A DNA stretch of 64,000 bases, taken from an uncultured Stenotrophomonas sp. GTDB lineage: Bacteria > Pseudomonadota > Gammaproteobacteria > Xanthomonadales > Xanthomonadaceae. Made by a program: the position numbers and the translations under genes. A model generated the notes under the pieces. It did no database searches. It had not been told where the DNA came from and worked only from the letters and a program-made list of their open reading frames with translations. Below are positions 25,783 to 34,197 of the stretch, piece after piece. The stretch spans positions 1-64,000 of the forward strand of contig NZ_CAMFIA010000018.1 in the NCBI RefSeq assembly GCF_945952405.1, in the 5' to 3' direction. Every line of letters starts with the position of its first letter. The stretch's first letter is position 1.

Positions 25783-25798
25783 TGAGTAGAATTACTAA
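25783..25798 (-). promoter_or_regulatory. LexA (SOS) box before imuA-imuB-dnaE2
   Basis: The minus strand reads TTAGTAATTCTACTCA, which fits the xanthomonad LexA pattern TTAG-N6-TACT(A) at all but the last base. CTACTC at 25771-25776 also pairs with GAGTAG at 25784-25789. It lies about 130 bp upstream of imuA in the same direction, the place expected for an SOS operator. Confidence 0.75.
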
Positions 25799-25840
25799 TA
25801 AAATTGCTGGCGCGGATTTCAGGTTGCTGAAGGGGTGGAG

Positions 25841-25955
25841 CCTCCACGCATGGCGCGGATCTACTTCCACGCCATGGGGGGACGGGGCGGAAAGGGAGCC
25901 GGGTGGATCCGCCCAGGCGTGGAGGCCTGGCAGGGTGCCGACCGGGGTCGGCACC
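25841..25955. repeat. inverted GTAG monomer plus hairpin in the imuA-cyclase gap
   Basis: The 306-bp gap from 25657 to 25962 holds the LexA box, an inverted GTAG monomer of the CCACGC subtype (25841-25864, ending GATCTAC) with a degenerate partner after it, and a hairpin with ten-base arms (GGTGCCGACC at 25934-25943, complement at 25946-25955). The hairpin lies just downstream of the cyclase stop and may end that transcript; it lacks a T run. Otherwise nothing is seen. Confidence 0.65.
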
Positions 25956-25962
25956 TGGCCGG

Positions 25963-26970
25963 TTACCGGCGGACCGGCAATGCCACCGGGCGCAGCGGCG
26001 CGGCATCGCCACCGCGGATCTTCAACGGGCCGCCGATGAAGGCGAACTCATAGACCTTGTCGCGCGCCAGTTCATCCAGCGCCACCAGTTCGATGATCGG
26101 CGCGCCCTGCTGGGCCAGCAGGTAGGTGTGCAACGGCACATAGTCGTCGGAGACCTCGGAGGGGAAGGTCTCGAAGCTGAGGTTGTCGGCGCCGACGATC
26201 ATCGCGCCGCTGTCCTCGACCAGGAAGCGTGCGGCGTCCAGGCCCATGCCCGGCGGGTTGGCCATGTACGCTCTGGGCTGTTCGAACAGGCGCATGCGGC
26301 CGGTGCGGATCAGCACGATGTCGCCCTGCTGCAGCTTCACCTGCTGGCGCGCCAGTGCATCCTTCAGGTCCTGGCGGGTGACGCGGTAGCTGTCCGGCAG
26401 CATGTCCACGCCCTTGGCGCCGGCCACGTCGATCAGCACGCCGCGTGCGATCAGCGGCGGGAACTTCTCGATGCCGGTGACATTCCAGCCACGGTCGCCG
26501 AGGTGCTTGTCGGCCTCGAAGCCGTTCCAGATCCTGCCGTGGATGCCGAAGTGGTTCAGTGCATCGATGTGGGTGCCGGTATGGCTGTACATCGAAAAGG
26601 CGGTGCCGGTGTAGCTGCGGGTGAGGTTCATGGTCTCGCCCACGCCCATCGGGTCGTCCATCACCGTGCCGCGCGGGGTATGGGTCATCCAGAACTGGTA
26701 GTGCGGGTCGCCGGCGTCCTGCCAGCTGGGCATGCCGACGTAGTACTCGGTGGCCAGGTCATAGGCCTTGCCGCCGCTGACCCGCGACAGGATTGCCGCG
26801 CGCGAGGCCTCGGTGATCAGGTTGAGGCGGCCGATCTCGTCCTTCGGCCCCCAGGGGCTGGTGCCGACCTGCTGGCCGGACGGAACGTGTTCGTGTGCGG
26901 AAACAGCGGTGGACGCGCCGGCGCCGGCCAGCAGCAGGGCCAGGGCGGTGGCCAGGGTACGTGGGGTCAT
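25963..26970 (-). CDS. exported cyclase family protein (kynurenine formamidase-like)
   Basis: The 335-residue protein has a signal peptide (TPRTLATALALLLAGAGASTAVSA) and the cyclase fold of PF04199, with the metal motif HTGTHIDALNH (about 130-140) and a later DMLPDSYRVT stretch. Members hydrolyse amides or cyclic compounds such as formylkynurenine, or act on polyketides; the natural substrate here is unknown. AAGGAG precedes the ATG at 26970. It overlaps the FrnE-like oxidoreductase gene by 4 bp, so both are coupled. Confidence 0.87.
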   Translation of the reverse strand: MTPRTLATALALLLAGAGASTAVSAHEHVPSGQQVGTSPWGPKDEIGRLNLITEASRAAILSRVSGGKAYDLATEYYVGMPSWQDAGDPHYQFWMTHTPRGTVMDDPMGVGETMNLTRSYTGTAFSMYSHTGTHIDALNHFGIHGRIWNGFEADKHLGDRGWNVTGIEKFPPLIARGVLIDVAGAKGVDMLPDSYRVTRQDLKDALARQQVKLQQGDIVLIRTGRMRLFEQPRAYMANPPGMGLDAARFLVEDSGAMIVGADNLSFETFPSEVSDDYVPLHTYLLAQQGAPIIELVALDELARDKVYEFAFIGGPLKIRGGDAAPLRPVALPVRR

Positions 26971-27656
26971 GGGGAATCTCCTTGCAGGGTGGGGGACGGT
27001 GCGGCCGGGGCCGCGACCAGGGGCGCCAGGGCCTGGCGCAGTTGCGGCAGCGGCAGGGTCTGCAGGCGCAGGCCGTTGCCGCCAATGACGGTGGGAATGG
27101 AACGGATGCCGAGTGCGGCGGCTTCGGCACGGTCGGCCTGCACGCGCTGGCGTGCGGTGTCGCTGCGCATGCGGTCGGCGAACGCGCCACGCGGGTGGCC
27201 CAATGATTCGGCGATATCCAGCAGCACTTCGGCATCGCCGATGTTGCGGTGCTGGTGCAGGTGCGCCCATTGCACGGCATCGAACATCGCCGCATGGCCC
27301 TGGTTGCCAGCGGACAGTTCCGCGGCCTGGCAGGCCAGGGCGCCGAGCCAGCCGGAGGGATACTCGAAGTCCTGCGCGCGCATGCCTTCGATGTCGATGC
27401 GCGCGCTGTCCTCATGCGCGGCGCAGTCGGCCCAGTGGCGCAGGATGATCGCCTTGGCGCGCTCCATCGAGCCGAACACCTCGACCATCTGCGCGCGCGA
27501 GTCCTGCAGCACGAAGCTGCGATGGCGCACCTGGATGCCGAACTCGGCCGACACCTGCTGCAGGCGCGGGGCCAGCACGAAGCACCAGCCGCAGACCACG
27601 TCGTGGAAGAAATCGACCACCGGGGTGCCGGTGGCGGGGGAAGGAGCGGAAGACAT
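26967..27656 (-). CDS. DsbA/FrnE-like oxidoreductase
   Basis: The 229-residue cytoplasmic protein has a thioredoxin fold with C22-G-W-C25 in FHDVVCGWCFVLAPRL and a DsbA-type helical insertion, as in FrnE and 2-hydroxychromene-2-carboxylate isomerase-like proteins. The cis-proline stretch is IRSIPTVIGG. Its substrate is unknown. It is the first gene of a pair with the exported cyclase and is probably controlled by the adjacent LysR gene, which points the same way 92 bp upstream. Confidence 0.87.
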   Translation of the reverse strand: MSSAPSPATGTPVVDFFHDVVCGWCFVLAPRLQQVSAEFGIQVRHRSFVLQDSRAQMVEVFGSMERAKAIILRHWADCAAHEDSARIDIEGMRAQDFEYPSGWLGALACQAAELSAGNQGHAAMFDAVQWAHLHQHRNIGDAEVLLDIAESLGHPRGAFADRMRSDTARQRVQADRAEAAALGIRSIPTVIGGNGLRLQTLPLPQLRQALAPLVAAPAAPSPTLQGDSP

Positions 27657-27748
27657 CTGCCTGCCATCGGAGAGAAGGGAGGCGGCAGGTTAGGCAACGC
27701 GGTGCAGCCGAAACAGCAGGCCGCGGGCAGGTCAGTTTTCGCTGGCGG

Positions 27749-28654
27749 TTACGGATCCAGGCCAGCGCAGCCGGGCAGTTCGGCGTGCAGGAAGTCGATG
27801 AAGGCGCGTACCTTGGGCTGCAGGTGGCGCGAAGTCGGGTAGACCGCGTGCACGACGCGTGGCGGATAGCGGTGGTCGGGCAGCACCTGCTGCAGCTCGC
27901 CACGGGCCAATGCCGGCGCTGCCAGGAACGAGGGCAGGGCGCCGATGCCCAGGCCGGCCACCAGCAGGTCCCGCAGCAGCAGGCTGTTGTTGACGGTGGC
28001 ACGCGCCGGCAGAGTGATCGTTACCTGGCCATCGGGGCCGAGCAGTGGCCAGCGACCGGGCGAGTCGGACAGGCTGTAGGCGAGCACGCTGTGCGCCTGC
28101 AGGTCGTCCACCACCTGCGGTGCCGGATGCTGCTGCAGATAGCCCGGCGCCGCACACAACACCTGCTGCAGCGACGCCAGCCGGCGTGCCACCAGCCGTG
28201 AGTCGTCCAGCTCGGCGCGCAGCCGCAACGACACATCGAAGCCTTCGCCGACCGCATCGAGCAGGCGGTCTTCCATCACCAGGTCCAGTGACAGCTGCGG
28301 ATGCTGCTGCAGGAAACGCGGCAGCAGCGGCGACAGCGTGCTCAGCGCAAACGACTGCGGCGCGTTCACCCGCAGGCGCCCGGACACCTCGCCACGCTGT
28401 TCGGCAATGCCACGTTCCAGGGCATCCAGCTCGTCGAGCAGGCGGCAGCATTCGCGGTAATAGGCATGGCCGGTCTCGGTCAGGCTCATGCGCCGGGTGG
28501 TCCGCTGCAGCAGTACCACGCCCAGGTGGGTTTCCAGGGTGCGCAGCTGCTTGCTCAATCCGGCCGCCGACAGGCCCAGGTCTTCGGCGGCGCGGGCCAG
28601 CCCGCCGCGTTCGACGATGCGGCGGAAGGCGCGCATCAGGTTGAAGGAATCCAT
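27749..28654 (-). CDS. LysR family transcriptional regulator
   Basis: The 301-residue protein has the LysR winged helix (FNLMRAFRRIVERGGLARAAEDLGLSAAGLSKQ... in residues 4-60) and the effector-binding domain of the CrgA/AaeR kind (about 90-295). GAAGGA-like context is weak before ATG 28654, but the conserved domain starts there. The frame stays open to 28882 only through GTAG repeats. It may control the downstream oxidoreductase/cyclase pair. Confidence 0.88.
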   Translation of the reverse strand: MDSFNLMRAFRRIVERGGLARAAEDLGLSAAGLSKQLRTLETHLGVVLLQRTTRRMSLTETGHAYYRECCRLLDELDALERGIAEQRGEVSGRLRVNAPQSFALSTLSPLLPRFLQQHPQLSLDLVMEDRLLDAVGEGFDVSLRLRAELDDSRLVARRLASLQQVLCAAPGYLQQHPAPQVVDDLQAHSVLAYSLSDSPGRWPLLGPDGQVTITLPARATVNNSLLLRDLLVAGLGIGALPSFLAAPALARGELQQVLPDHRYPPRVVHAVYPTSRHLQPKVRAFIDFLHAELPGCAGLDP

Positions 28655-28684
28655 GCCGGTCTCTGCCGCGATGAGGTCGCCATT

Positions 28685-28790
28685 GTAGAGCCACGCCCTG
28701 CGCGCCGTAGCAGATCCACGCCCTGCATCCCGTGGTAGATCCACGCCATGCGTGGAGGGCGACGTAGCAGAACCACGCCATGCGTGGAGG
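28685..28790 (+). repeat. four GTAG monomers in tandem, same orientation
   Basis: GTAG starts at 28685, 28707, 28735 and 28764, each followed by a variant of a CCACGC...GCGTGG palindrome; the last two are intact and the first two are decayed. They lie upstream of both the LysR gene and the divergent desaturase gene. Runs of direct monomers differ from the usual facing pairs. Confidence 0.8.
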
Positions 28791-28909
28791 GCGCGGCCGT
28801 GCCCACCCGGGCGGGCACCTGCCAATGGCGCGCAGGGTTGCGCCGTTTGTTCAAGCCGGCACCGCGCACAGCGCGCCAGCATGCAGGCCCCTCACATTCC
28901 GGGTTGCCC

Positions 28910-29800
28910 ATGAAACACTGGATGCTCCGCCTGTATGCCCCGCTGTTCCTGCTGGGTTTCGTTGCCGCCGCCATCGGATGGGTCGGCTACCGCCATGCGG
29001 ACCCGTTGTGGCTGCTGGCCTTGCTGGCGATCGCCATCGCGGTTTCGTTCGCTGCCGAACGCGCCTGGCCGTACGACCCGGCGTTCAACCACGACCAGGG
29101 CGACAGCCTGCGTGACACCCTGCATGCGCTGGTCAACGAAAGCCTGAACCTGCTGTCGATCGCGGCAGTGCCGCTGTTGGCGGCGATCATTCCGTGGCAG
29201 GCGTGGCCGCTGCAGTGGCCGTTCGCGCTGCAGGTGCTGCTGGCGATCGTCTGCGCCGATCTGGGCATCACCCTGGTGCACTACGCCAGCCATCGCATCG
29301 GCTGGTTGTGGCGGCTGCATGCGGTGCACCACAGCGTCACCCGCATGTACGGCTTCAACGGCCTGATGAAGCATCCGCTGCACCAGGCCGCCGAGGCGGT
29401 GGGTGGCGTGCTGCCGCTGCTGGCGCTGGGGCTGCCGATGCCGGTGGCGGCGGTACTGGCGTTTGCCATTGCCATCCAGCTGCTGCTGCAGCATTCCAAT
29501 GTGGACATGCGCCCCGGCGTGCTGGGCCGGGTGATGGCGTGGGCACCGCTGCACCGCTTCCACCACATGCGCTACGGCAGCGCCGGCGACGTCAACTTCG
29601 GCCTGTTCCTGACGGTCTGGGATCACCTGCTGGGAACCGCCTTCGATGCGCCGGGCTACCGGCTGCAGCAACGCGACCTGGGCATCGGCAGCCAGCCGGA
29701 CTATCCGCGCGACTATCCCGCGCAGTTGCTGGCGCCGTTCCGTGAACTGCCGCATGGCGAGGTGCCGGAGCTGCCGCAGGGGCTGCGCAGGCGGGAGTGA
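28910..29800 (+). CDS. sterol desaturase/fatty acid hydroxylase family membrane protein
   Basis: The 296-residue protein has about four to five membrane segments and the eight-histidine pattern of the family: HYASHR, HAVHHS, a middle NVDMRPGVLG stretch and HRFHHMRYG. Such enzymes use a di-iron centre to hydroxylate or desaturate lipids. The lipid substrate is unknown. The ATG at 28910 begins a natural membrane start; a longer frame reads through GTAG repeats. It is convergent with the AraC gene, with 8 bp between stops. Confidence 0.88.
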   Translation: MKHWMLRLYAPLFLLGFVAAAIGWVGYRHADPLWLLALLAIAIAVSFAAERAWPYDPAFNHDQGDSLRDTLHALVNESLNLLSIAAVPLLAAIIPWQAWPLQWPFALQVLLAIVCADLGITLVHYASHRIGWLWRLHAVHHSVTRMYGFNGLMKHPLHQAAEAVGGVLPLLALGLPMPVAAVLAFAIAIQLLLQHSNVDMRPGVLGRVMAWAPLHRFHHMRYGSAGDVNFGLFLTVWDHLLGTAFDAPGYRLQQRDLGIGSQPDYPRDYPAQLLAPFRELPHGEVPELPQGLRRRE

Positions 29801-29808
29801 CCGGCGTG

Positions 29809-30489
29809 TCAGGCCGTGTGCAGCTGCAGGCCCTGCAGCTGTGCCGCAGCGATGCCGAACATGCGGCGCAGGCTGCGTGAAAGATGGGCAAGGTCGGCGA
29901 ATCCGGCCGCATGCGCGCTGTCAGTCAGGCTGTGCCCACGCAGATGATGCATCAGTGCGCTGCGCAGCCGTTGCCACAGCACCCAGCCGCGCAGGGTCAC
30001 CGCCAGATCCGACTGGAAGCGCCGATGCAGCTGGCTGGTCGACAGATGCGCCGCCTCGGCGATGTCGTGGGCCGGCACCGGCCCCGGCAGATGCTGGGCG
30101 ATACGGGTCAGCGCGGCCTGCACGCGGCGGTCCAGGGGCTGCGGCCGGCTCAGCCGTGGCAGCCAGGCGCGCAGTTCCAGCGCATTGCCCGGCAGTGCGT
30201 GCAGGTGCCGTTGGATCTGCCCGGGATCGGCATGCGCCGGTTCGACGAACACCGTACAGCCCGCCTGCGGCGCCGACAGGATCGCGTGTACCTGGAAGGA
30301 CCGCAGCCACAACCGCTGGCCCTGCTGGCGCACGCCATCGATCTCGACCTGCCACGGCGCACCTTCGCTCAGCAGCAGCTGATGGGCGTAGTGCGCGTGT
30401 GCAGCGCTGCCGCCGGCATGGCCCTGCAGCACGGCCACGTGTGCATCCAGCAGCAGGGTGCCATTCCAGGGCGGGGCGGGGGAGGACAT
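29809..30489 (-). CDS. AraC family transcriptional regulator
   Basis: The 226-residue protein has a short cupin-like amino-terminal sensor (about 15-110, with HAHYAHQLLLSEG) and an AraC helix-turn-helix region (about 130-220, LSTSQLHRRFQSDLAVTLRGWV and HAAGFADLAHLSRSLRRMFG). The effector is not known. GTAG repeats separate it from the VOC gene upstream. Confidence 0.85.
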   Translation of the reverse strand: MSSPAPPWNGTLLLDAHVAVLQGHAGGSAAHAHYAHQLLLSEGAPWQVEIDGVRQQGQRLWLRSFQVHAILSAPQAGCTVFVEPAHADPGQIQRHLHALPGNALELRAWLPRLSRPQPLDRRVQAALTRIAQHLPGPVPAHDIAEAAHLSTSQLHRRFQSDLAVTLRGWVLWQRLRSALMHHLRGHSLTDSAHAAGFADLAHLSRSLRRMFGIAAAQLQGLQLHTA

Positions 30490-30498
30490 GGACGAATT

Positions 30499-30575
30499 GT
30501 AGATCCACGCCATGCGTGGATAGCGGTCATGCGGCGCTGGCTACAGGTCATCCGCGCATGGCGTGGGTCTGCCGG
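30499..30575. repeat. GTAG repeat pair, CCACGC subtype
   Basis: GTAGATCCACGCCATGCGTG begins at 30499; after about 40 bp a looser inverted copy (CTAC near 30541, CGCATGGCGTGG at about 30555) follows. It fills the gap between the araC-type gene and the VOC gene. Confidence 0.75.
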
Positions 30576-30593
30576 GAGTTGGCGCACGCCACC

Positions 30594-31028
30594 TCAGCGC
30601 CCGTGCGGGTCGGGCCGGTGATGCACGTACTCGACCACGGTGCCATCGGGATGCACCGCATTGAACGCTGCGCCGGTCGGCACGACCTGCAGCGGAAAGA
30701 TGATCTCGGCGCCGGCGGCGACCAGTTTGTCGTGATAGGGCCGGACGTCATCGACCAGCAGCGTCCCGGTGGTCGAAGTGAAGGGGGCCAGCGCCGCTTC
30801 GCTGCCCTCGATCAGCAGGAACGCACCGACCATGGCCAGGCGCAGGCCGGCCTCCGGGAACGGGAAGCCCGCATCGGCCACCACCCCCTGCAACTGCTCG
30901 TAGAAGGCCACGCTGCGCTCCAGCTGGCCCGGCGCCACGAACACCCGGATCAGCACGCGCGGCGCACGCTGGCTGGACGTATCGCAGCGGTCACGCCAGA
31001 GATGGTCGAAGTCGCGGTGTACGGTCAT
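30594..31028 (-). CDS. VOC (glyoxalase-like) family protein
   Basis: The 144-residue protein has the paired beta-alpha-beta-beta-beta units of the vicinal oxygen chelate fold, with RVFVAPGQLERSVAFYEQL at the start of the first and HPDGTVVEYVHH with the terminal metal Glu in the last. Metal ligands are only partly conserved. The start at 31028 is chosen because the fold begins close by; the frame is open far upstream. Function is unknown. Confidence 0.82.
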   Translation of the reverse strand: MTVHRDFDHLWRDRCDTSSQRAPRVLIRVFVAPGQLERSVAFYEQLQGVVADAGFPFPEAGLRLAMVGAFLLIEGSEAALAPFTSTTGTLLVDDVRPYHDKLVAAGAEIIFPLQVVPTGAAFNAVHPDGTVVEYVHHRPDPHGR

Positions 31029-31144
31029 GGGCTCGGTTCGTGGCCAGGGATCTCCATTATCGGCAGCCCTGTGCGGCCCGCTGATGACCGCCGGTGATGG
31101 GCTGATAACCGCAGGTCCGGATCGGTCCTGTGACTTAGGTCCTG

Positions 31145-31172
31145 TTGACAGGCGTGAACGCCCTCGCACAAT
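31145..31172 (+). promoter_or_regulatory. sigma70 promoter and long leader of the GH3 gene
   Basis: In the 337-bp gap 31029-31365 a consensus -35, TTGACA (31145-31150), is followed after 16 bp by CACAAT (31167-31172). Transcription from here would give a leader of about 185 nt, rich in GC inverted repeats (31195-31300). No known riboswitch motif is recognised, and no other gene is seen in the gap. Confidence 0.55.
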
Positions 31173-31365
31173 CTTCACATGATGGGTCGCCCTGCGCGGC
31201 CCGGACAGGCAGGTTGTCACGCCGGGAGGAGGGTCCCGCGCGCAGACCGGCCCGTCCTTCGGCCTGCGGGACGTTGCCTGGCAACCCCTGCGCGGCATGA
31301 ACGCTGCACCCTTCGGCGGCACTTTCCCTGGACCGATTGCCTTGGCAACGGAATTACGCCTGCCG

Positions 31366-34161
31366 ATGAAAACGTTTACAAAGCCGCTTGCCCTGTCCCT
31401 TGCCCTGTCTGCTGCACTGGCCACCCCGGCCTGGGCCGACCCGGCGGCGTTCACTGTGCTGACCCTGGAGCAGGCGCCCGGCGCCGAGGCGATGCCGGCC
31501 CTGGCCGCCCAGTTGAAGACCCTGCAGGTGGATGCAGTGAGCGTTCGCCAGGTGCAGCGAGGCATCGGCCAGGTCGACCCGTTGCAGGTGCTGGCCGATG
31601 GCCTGGGGTACCACTACCGCTTCATCGCTGCGGGCGCGGATGACGGCCAGACCCAGCGTGGCCAGGCCGTGCTGACCCGGCTGCCGATCGCCGCCGAGTC
31701 CGGCCCGGACCAACCGGGCCTGAACTATCTGCGCCTGGACGATGGTCGCCACACCGTGGCGGTCTACACCGATGCCGGTGCAGGCGCGGCACGCCTGCCG
31801 GCGCTGGTCACGCGCTCGCGGCTGGGCGCACCGGCGGTGCTGCTCGGCGCGGTGGCCGGCGAATCGGCCAAGGCGGCGGGCTTCGACCCGGCGCGGGTGG
31901 CGCTGGAGGCCGACGCCAGCTACTTCAGCGATGGCTTCCAGGCCGCCAGCAGCGCACCGTTCAAGGTGGAAGGCAGCGCCCTGCGCGCCACGCTGCTGAC
32001 CCTGGCCTACGCCGCCGACAGGCACGGCGATACGCCGTGGATGGACACCACCCTCAACGCCGATGCGCGCGCTGCGCTGCTGCTCAAGGCGATGACCGAG
32101 GATGAGAAATTCCAGATGCTGCACAGCTACTTCGGGCTGGGCAAGGACGGCGGTCCGCTGCCGGAAGGTGCGGTGGGTTCGGCCGGCTTCGTGCCAGGCG
32201 TGCCGCGGCTGGGCATTCCGTCGCAGCAGTCGGCCGATGCCGGCGTTGGCGTGACCAATCCGGGTGGCATCCGCCCGGGTGACTTCGCGACCGCGATGCC
32301 GTCCGGCCCGTCCACCGCATCGAGCTGGAACCCGCAGGTCGCCTTCGCCGGCGGTGCGACGATGGGGCGTGAGGCCTGGCAGCAGCGCTTCAACATCCTG
32401 CTGTCGGGCAGCGTCAACCTGCAACGTGATCCGCGCAACGGCCGCAATTTCGAGTACGCCGGTGAAGATCCGCTGCTGGCCGGTTCGATGGTCGGCGCGC
32501 TGATCCAGGGCGTGCAGAGCCAGCACGTGATCTCCTCGATGAAGCACTTCGCGCTGAACGACATGGAGACCCGCCGCAATTTCCACGACGTGCGCATCGG
32601 CGAGCAGGCCATGCACGAGTCGGACCTGCTGGCCTTCGAGATCGCGCTCGAGGCCGGCCGCCCGGGCGTGGCGATGTGCTCGTACAACAAGATCAACGGC
32701 ACCTACGGCTGCGAGAACGGCTACCTGATGAACCAGGTGCTGAAGCAGGAATGGAAGTTCCCGGGTTTCGTGATGTCCGACTGGGGTGGCGTGCATAGCG
32801 GTTCGAAGGCGGCGCTGGCCGGCCTGGACCAGCAGTCGGCCGGTGAAGTGTTCGATGCGGCGGTGTTCTTCGATGAACCGCTGCGCCTGGCCGTGCATGG
32901 CGGGGTGGTGCCGCAGGCGCGTTTGAACGACATGGTGGCGCGCATCCTGCGCACGATGTTCCTGCACGGCAATTTCGACAATCCGCCGCAGCACCAGAAG
33001 GTCGATGCCGAGGCCGGGTTCGCCGTCGCCCAGCGCACGGTGGAAGAAGGCAGCGTGCTGCTGCGCAATGAAGGCAACCTGCTGCCGCTGGCCGACAGCG
33101 TCAAGCGCATCGTCATCATCGGCGGCCACGCCGACAAGGGCGTGATCGGTGGCGGTGGTTCGTCGATGGTGGGCGTGACTGCCAAGGGCACCAATGCCGT
33201 GCCGGGGGTGATGCCGACCACCTGGCCGGGCCCGGTGATCTTCCACCCGTCCTCGCCGCTGGAAGCACTGCGCGCCGCGCGTCCGGACGCGACCATCGAC
33301 TATGTGGACGGGAGCGATGCGGCCGCTGCGGCCAAGGCGGCGGCGCAGGCCGACGTTGCCATCGTATTCGCCACCCAGTGGGCCGCCGAATCGGTGGACC
33401 TGCCGGACATGCAGTTGCCGGACAACCAGGACGCGCTGATCTCGGCGGTGGCCCGGGCCAATCCGAAGACCGTACTGGTGCTGGAAACCAACGGCCCGGT
33501 GCGGACCCCGTGGCTGGCGCAGGTGCCGGCGATGCTGCAGGCGTGGTATCCGGGCATCCGTGGCGGCGAAGGCATCGCCGCACTGCTGAGCGGCCAGGCC
33601 AACCCGTCCGGTCGCCTGCCGGTGACCTGGGTGGTGGACGAATCGCAGCTGCCGCGCCCGCACATCGACGGCCTCGGCTTCAAGCCGGCCAAGCCGTTCG
33701 GCGATGTCTTCGATTTCGATATCGAAGGCGCCAACGTCGGCTACAAGTGGATGGCGGCCAAGGGCCTGACCCCGACCTTCGCTTTCGGCCACGGCCTGTC
33801 CTACACCTCGTTCGCCTATGACAACCTGAAGGTGAGCGTGGAGGGTTCGCGCCTGGTCGCCAGCGTCGACATCCGCAACACCGGCAAGCGAGCCGGCGCC
33901 GATGTCGCCCAGCTGTACCTGAAGCTGCCGGCCGGCAGCACCACGCCGATCCGCCTGATCGGCTACGACAAGGTGAACCTGCAGCCGGGTGAGCAGCGCC
34001 GCATCCGCATCGAAGCCGAGCCGAAGACGCTGGCGCATTACGATGCCCGGGCCCGCCAGTGGAAGATCGACGGCGGCACCTACCAGGTGCAGCTGTCGCG
34101 CAATGCCGCCGAACCGCTGCAGAGCGTGGACGTGCAGCTGCTGGAGCAGGTTCTGCGCTGA
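31366..34161 (+). CDS. exported GH3 family glycosidase with EEP-like N-terminal domain
   Basis: The 931-residue protein has a signal peptide (KTFTKPLALSLALSAALATPAWA). Residues about 25-200 look like a degenerate endonuclease/exonuclease/phosphatase (EEP) fold: FTVLTLE at the usual strand 1, VDAVSVRQV where LQEV is usual, LADGLGYHYRF and GQAVLTRLPI where GNAxLSRxPI is usual, with the catalytic residues absent. The GH3 (alpha/beta)8 domain follows, with nucleophile Asp472 in GFVMSDWGGVHS, then the GH3 C domain and an Fn3-like end (about 850-925). GH3 enzymes cleave beta-glucosides or beta-xylosides; ours resembles beta-glucosidases of plant-polymer degraders. The ATG at 31366 starts a clear signal peptide; the upstream ATG at 31297 does not. 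Confidence 0.85.
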   Translation: MKTFTKPLALSLALSAALATPAWADPAAFTVLTLEQAPGAEAMPALAAQLKTLQVDAVSVRQVQRGIGQVDPLQVLADGLGYHYRFIAAGADDGQTQRGQAVLTRLPIAAESGPDQPGLNYLRLDDGRHTVAVYTDAGAGAARLPALVTRSRLGAPAVLLGAVAGESAKAAGFDPARVALEADASYFSDGFQAASSAPFKVEGSALRATLLTLAYAADRHGDTPWMDTTLNADARAALLLKAMTEDEKFQMLHSYFGLGKDGGPLPEGAVGSAGFVPGVPRLGIPSQQSADAGVGVTNPGGIRPGDFATAMPSGPSTASSWNPQVAFAGGATMGREAWQQRFNILLSGSVNLQRDPRNGRNFEYAGEDPLLAGSMVGALIQGVQSQHVISSMKHFALNDMETRRNFHDVRIGEQAMHESDLLAFEIALEAGRPGVAMCSYNKINGTYGCENGYLMNQVLKQEWKFPGFVMSDWGGVHSGSKAALAGLDQQSAGEVFDAAVFFDEPLRLAVHGGVVPQARLNDMVARILRTMFLHGNFDNPPQHQKVDAEAGFAVAQRTVEEGSVLLRNEGNLLPLADSVKRIVIIGGHADKGVIGGGGSSMVGVTAKGTNAVPGVMPTTWPGPVIFHPSSPLEALRAARPDATIDYVDGSDAAAAAKAAAQADVAIVFATQWAAESVDLPDMQLPDNQDALISAVARANPKTVLVLETNGPVRTPWLAQVPAMLQAWYPGIRGGEGIAALLSGQANPSGRLPVTWVVDESQLPRPHIDGLGFKPAKPFGDVFDFDIEGANVGYKWMAAKGLTPTFAFGHGLSYTSFAYDNLKVSVEGSRLVASVDIRNTGKRAGADVAQLYLKLPAGSTTPIRLIGYDKVNLQPGEQRRIRIEAEPKTLAHYDARARQWKIDGGTYQVQLSRNAAEPLQSVDVQLLEQVLR

Positions 34162-34171
34162 CGGCCCGCAA

Positions 34172-34193
34172 CACGGCCCCGCACGGGGCCGTG
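34172..34193 (+). terminator. GC hairpin after the GH3 gene
   Basis: CACGGCCCC (34172-34180) and GGGGCCGTG (34185-34193) form a nine-pair stem with loop GCAC, 10 bp after the stop. The T run is absent, but the larger palindrome beginning at 34198 supplies a second, stronger stop signal. Confidence 0.6.
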
Positions 34194-34197
34194 CAAG

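Noticed and set aside
28660..28800. CRISPR array
   Set aside because: The repeats are palindromic GTAG elements with short, non-uniform spacers that belong to the same repeat, and no cas gene is near.
31079..31365. Known riboswitch in the GH3 leader
   Set aside because: No core motif of any class I know could be matched by eye.
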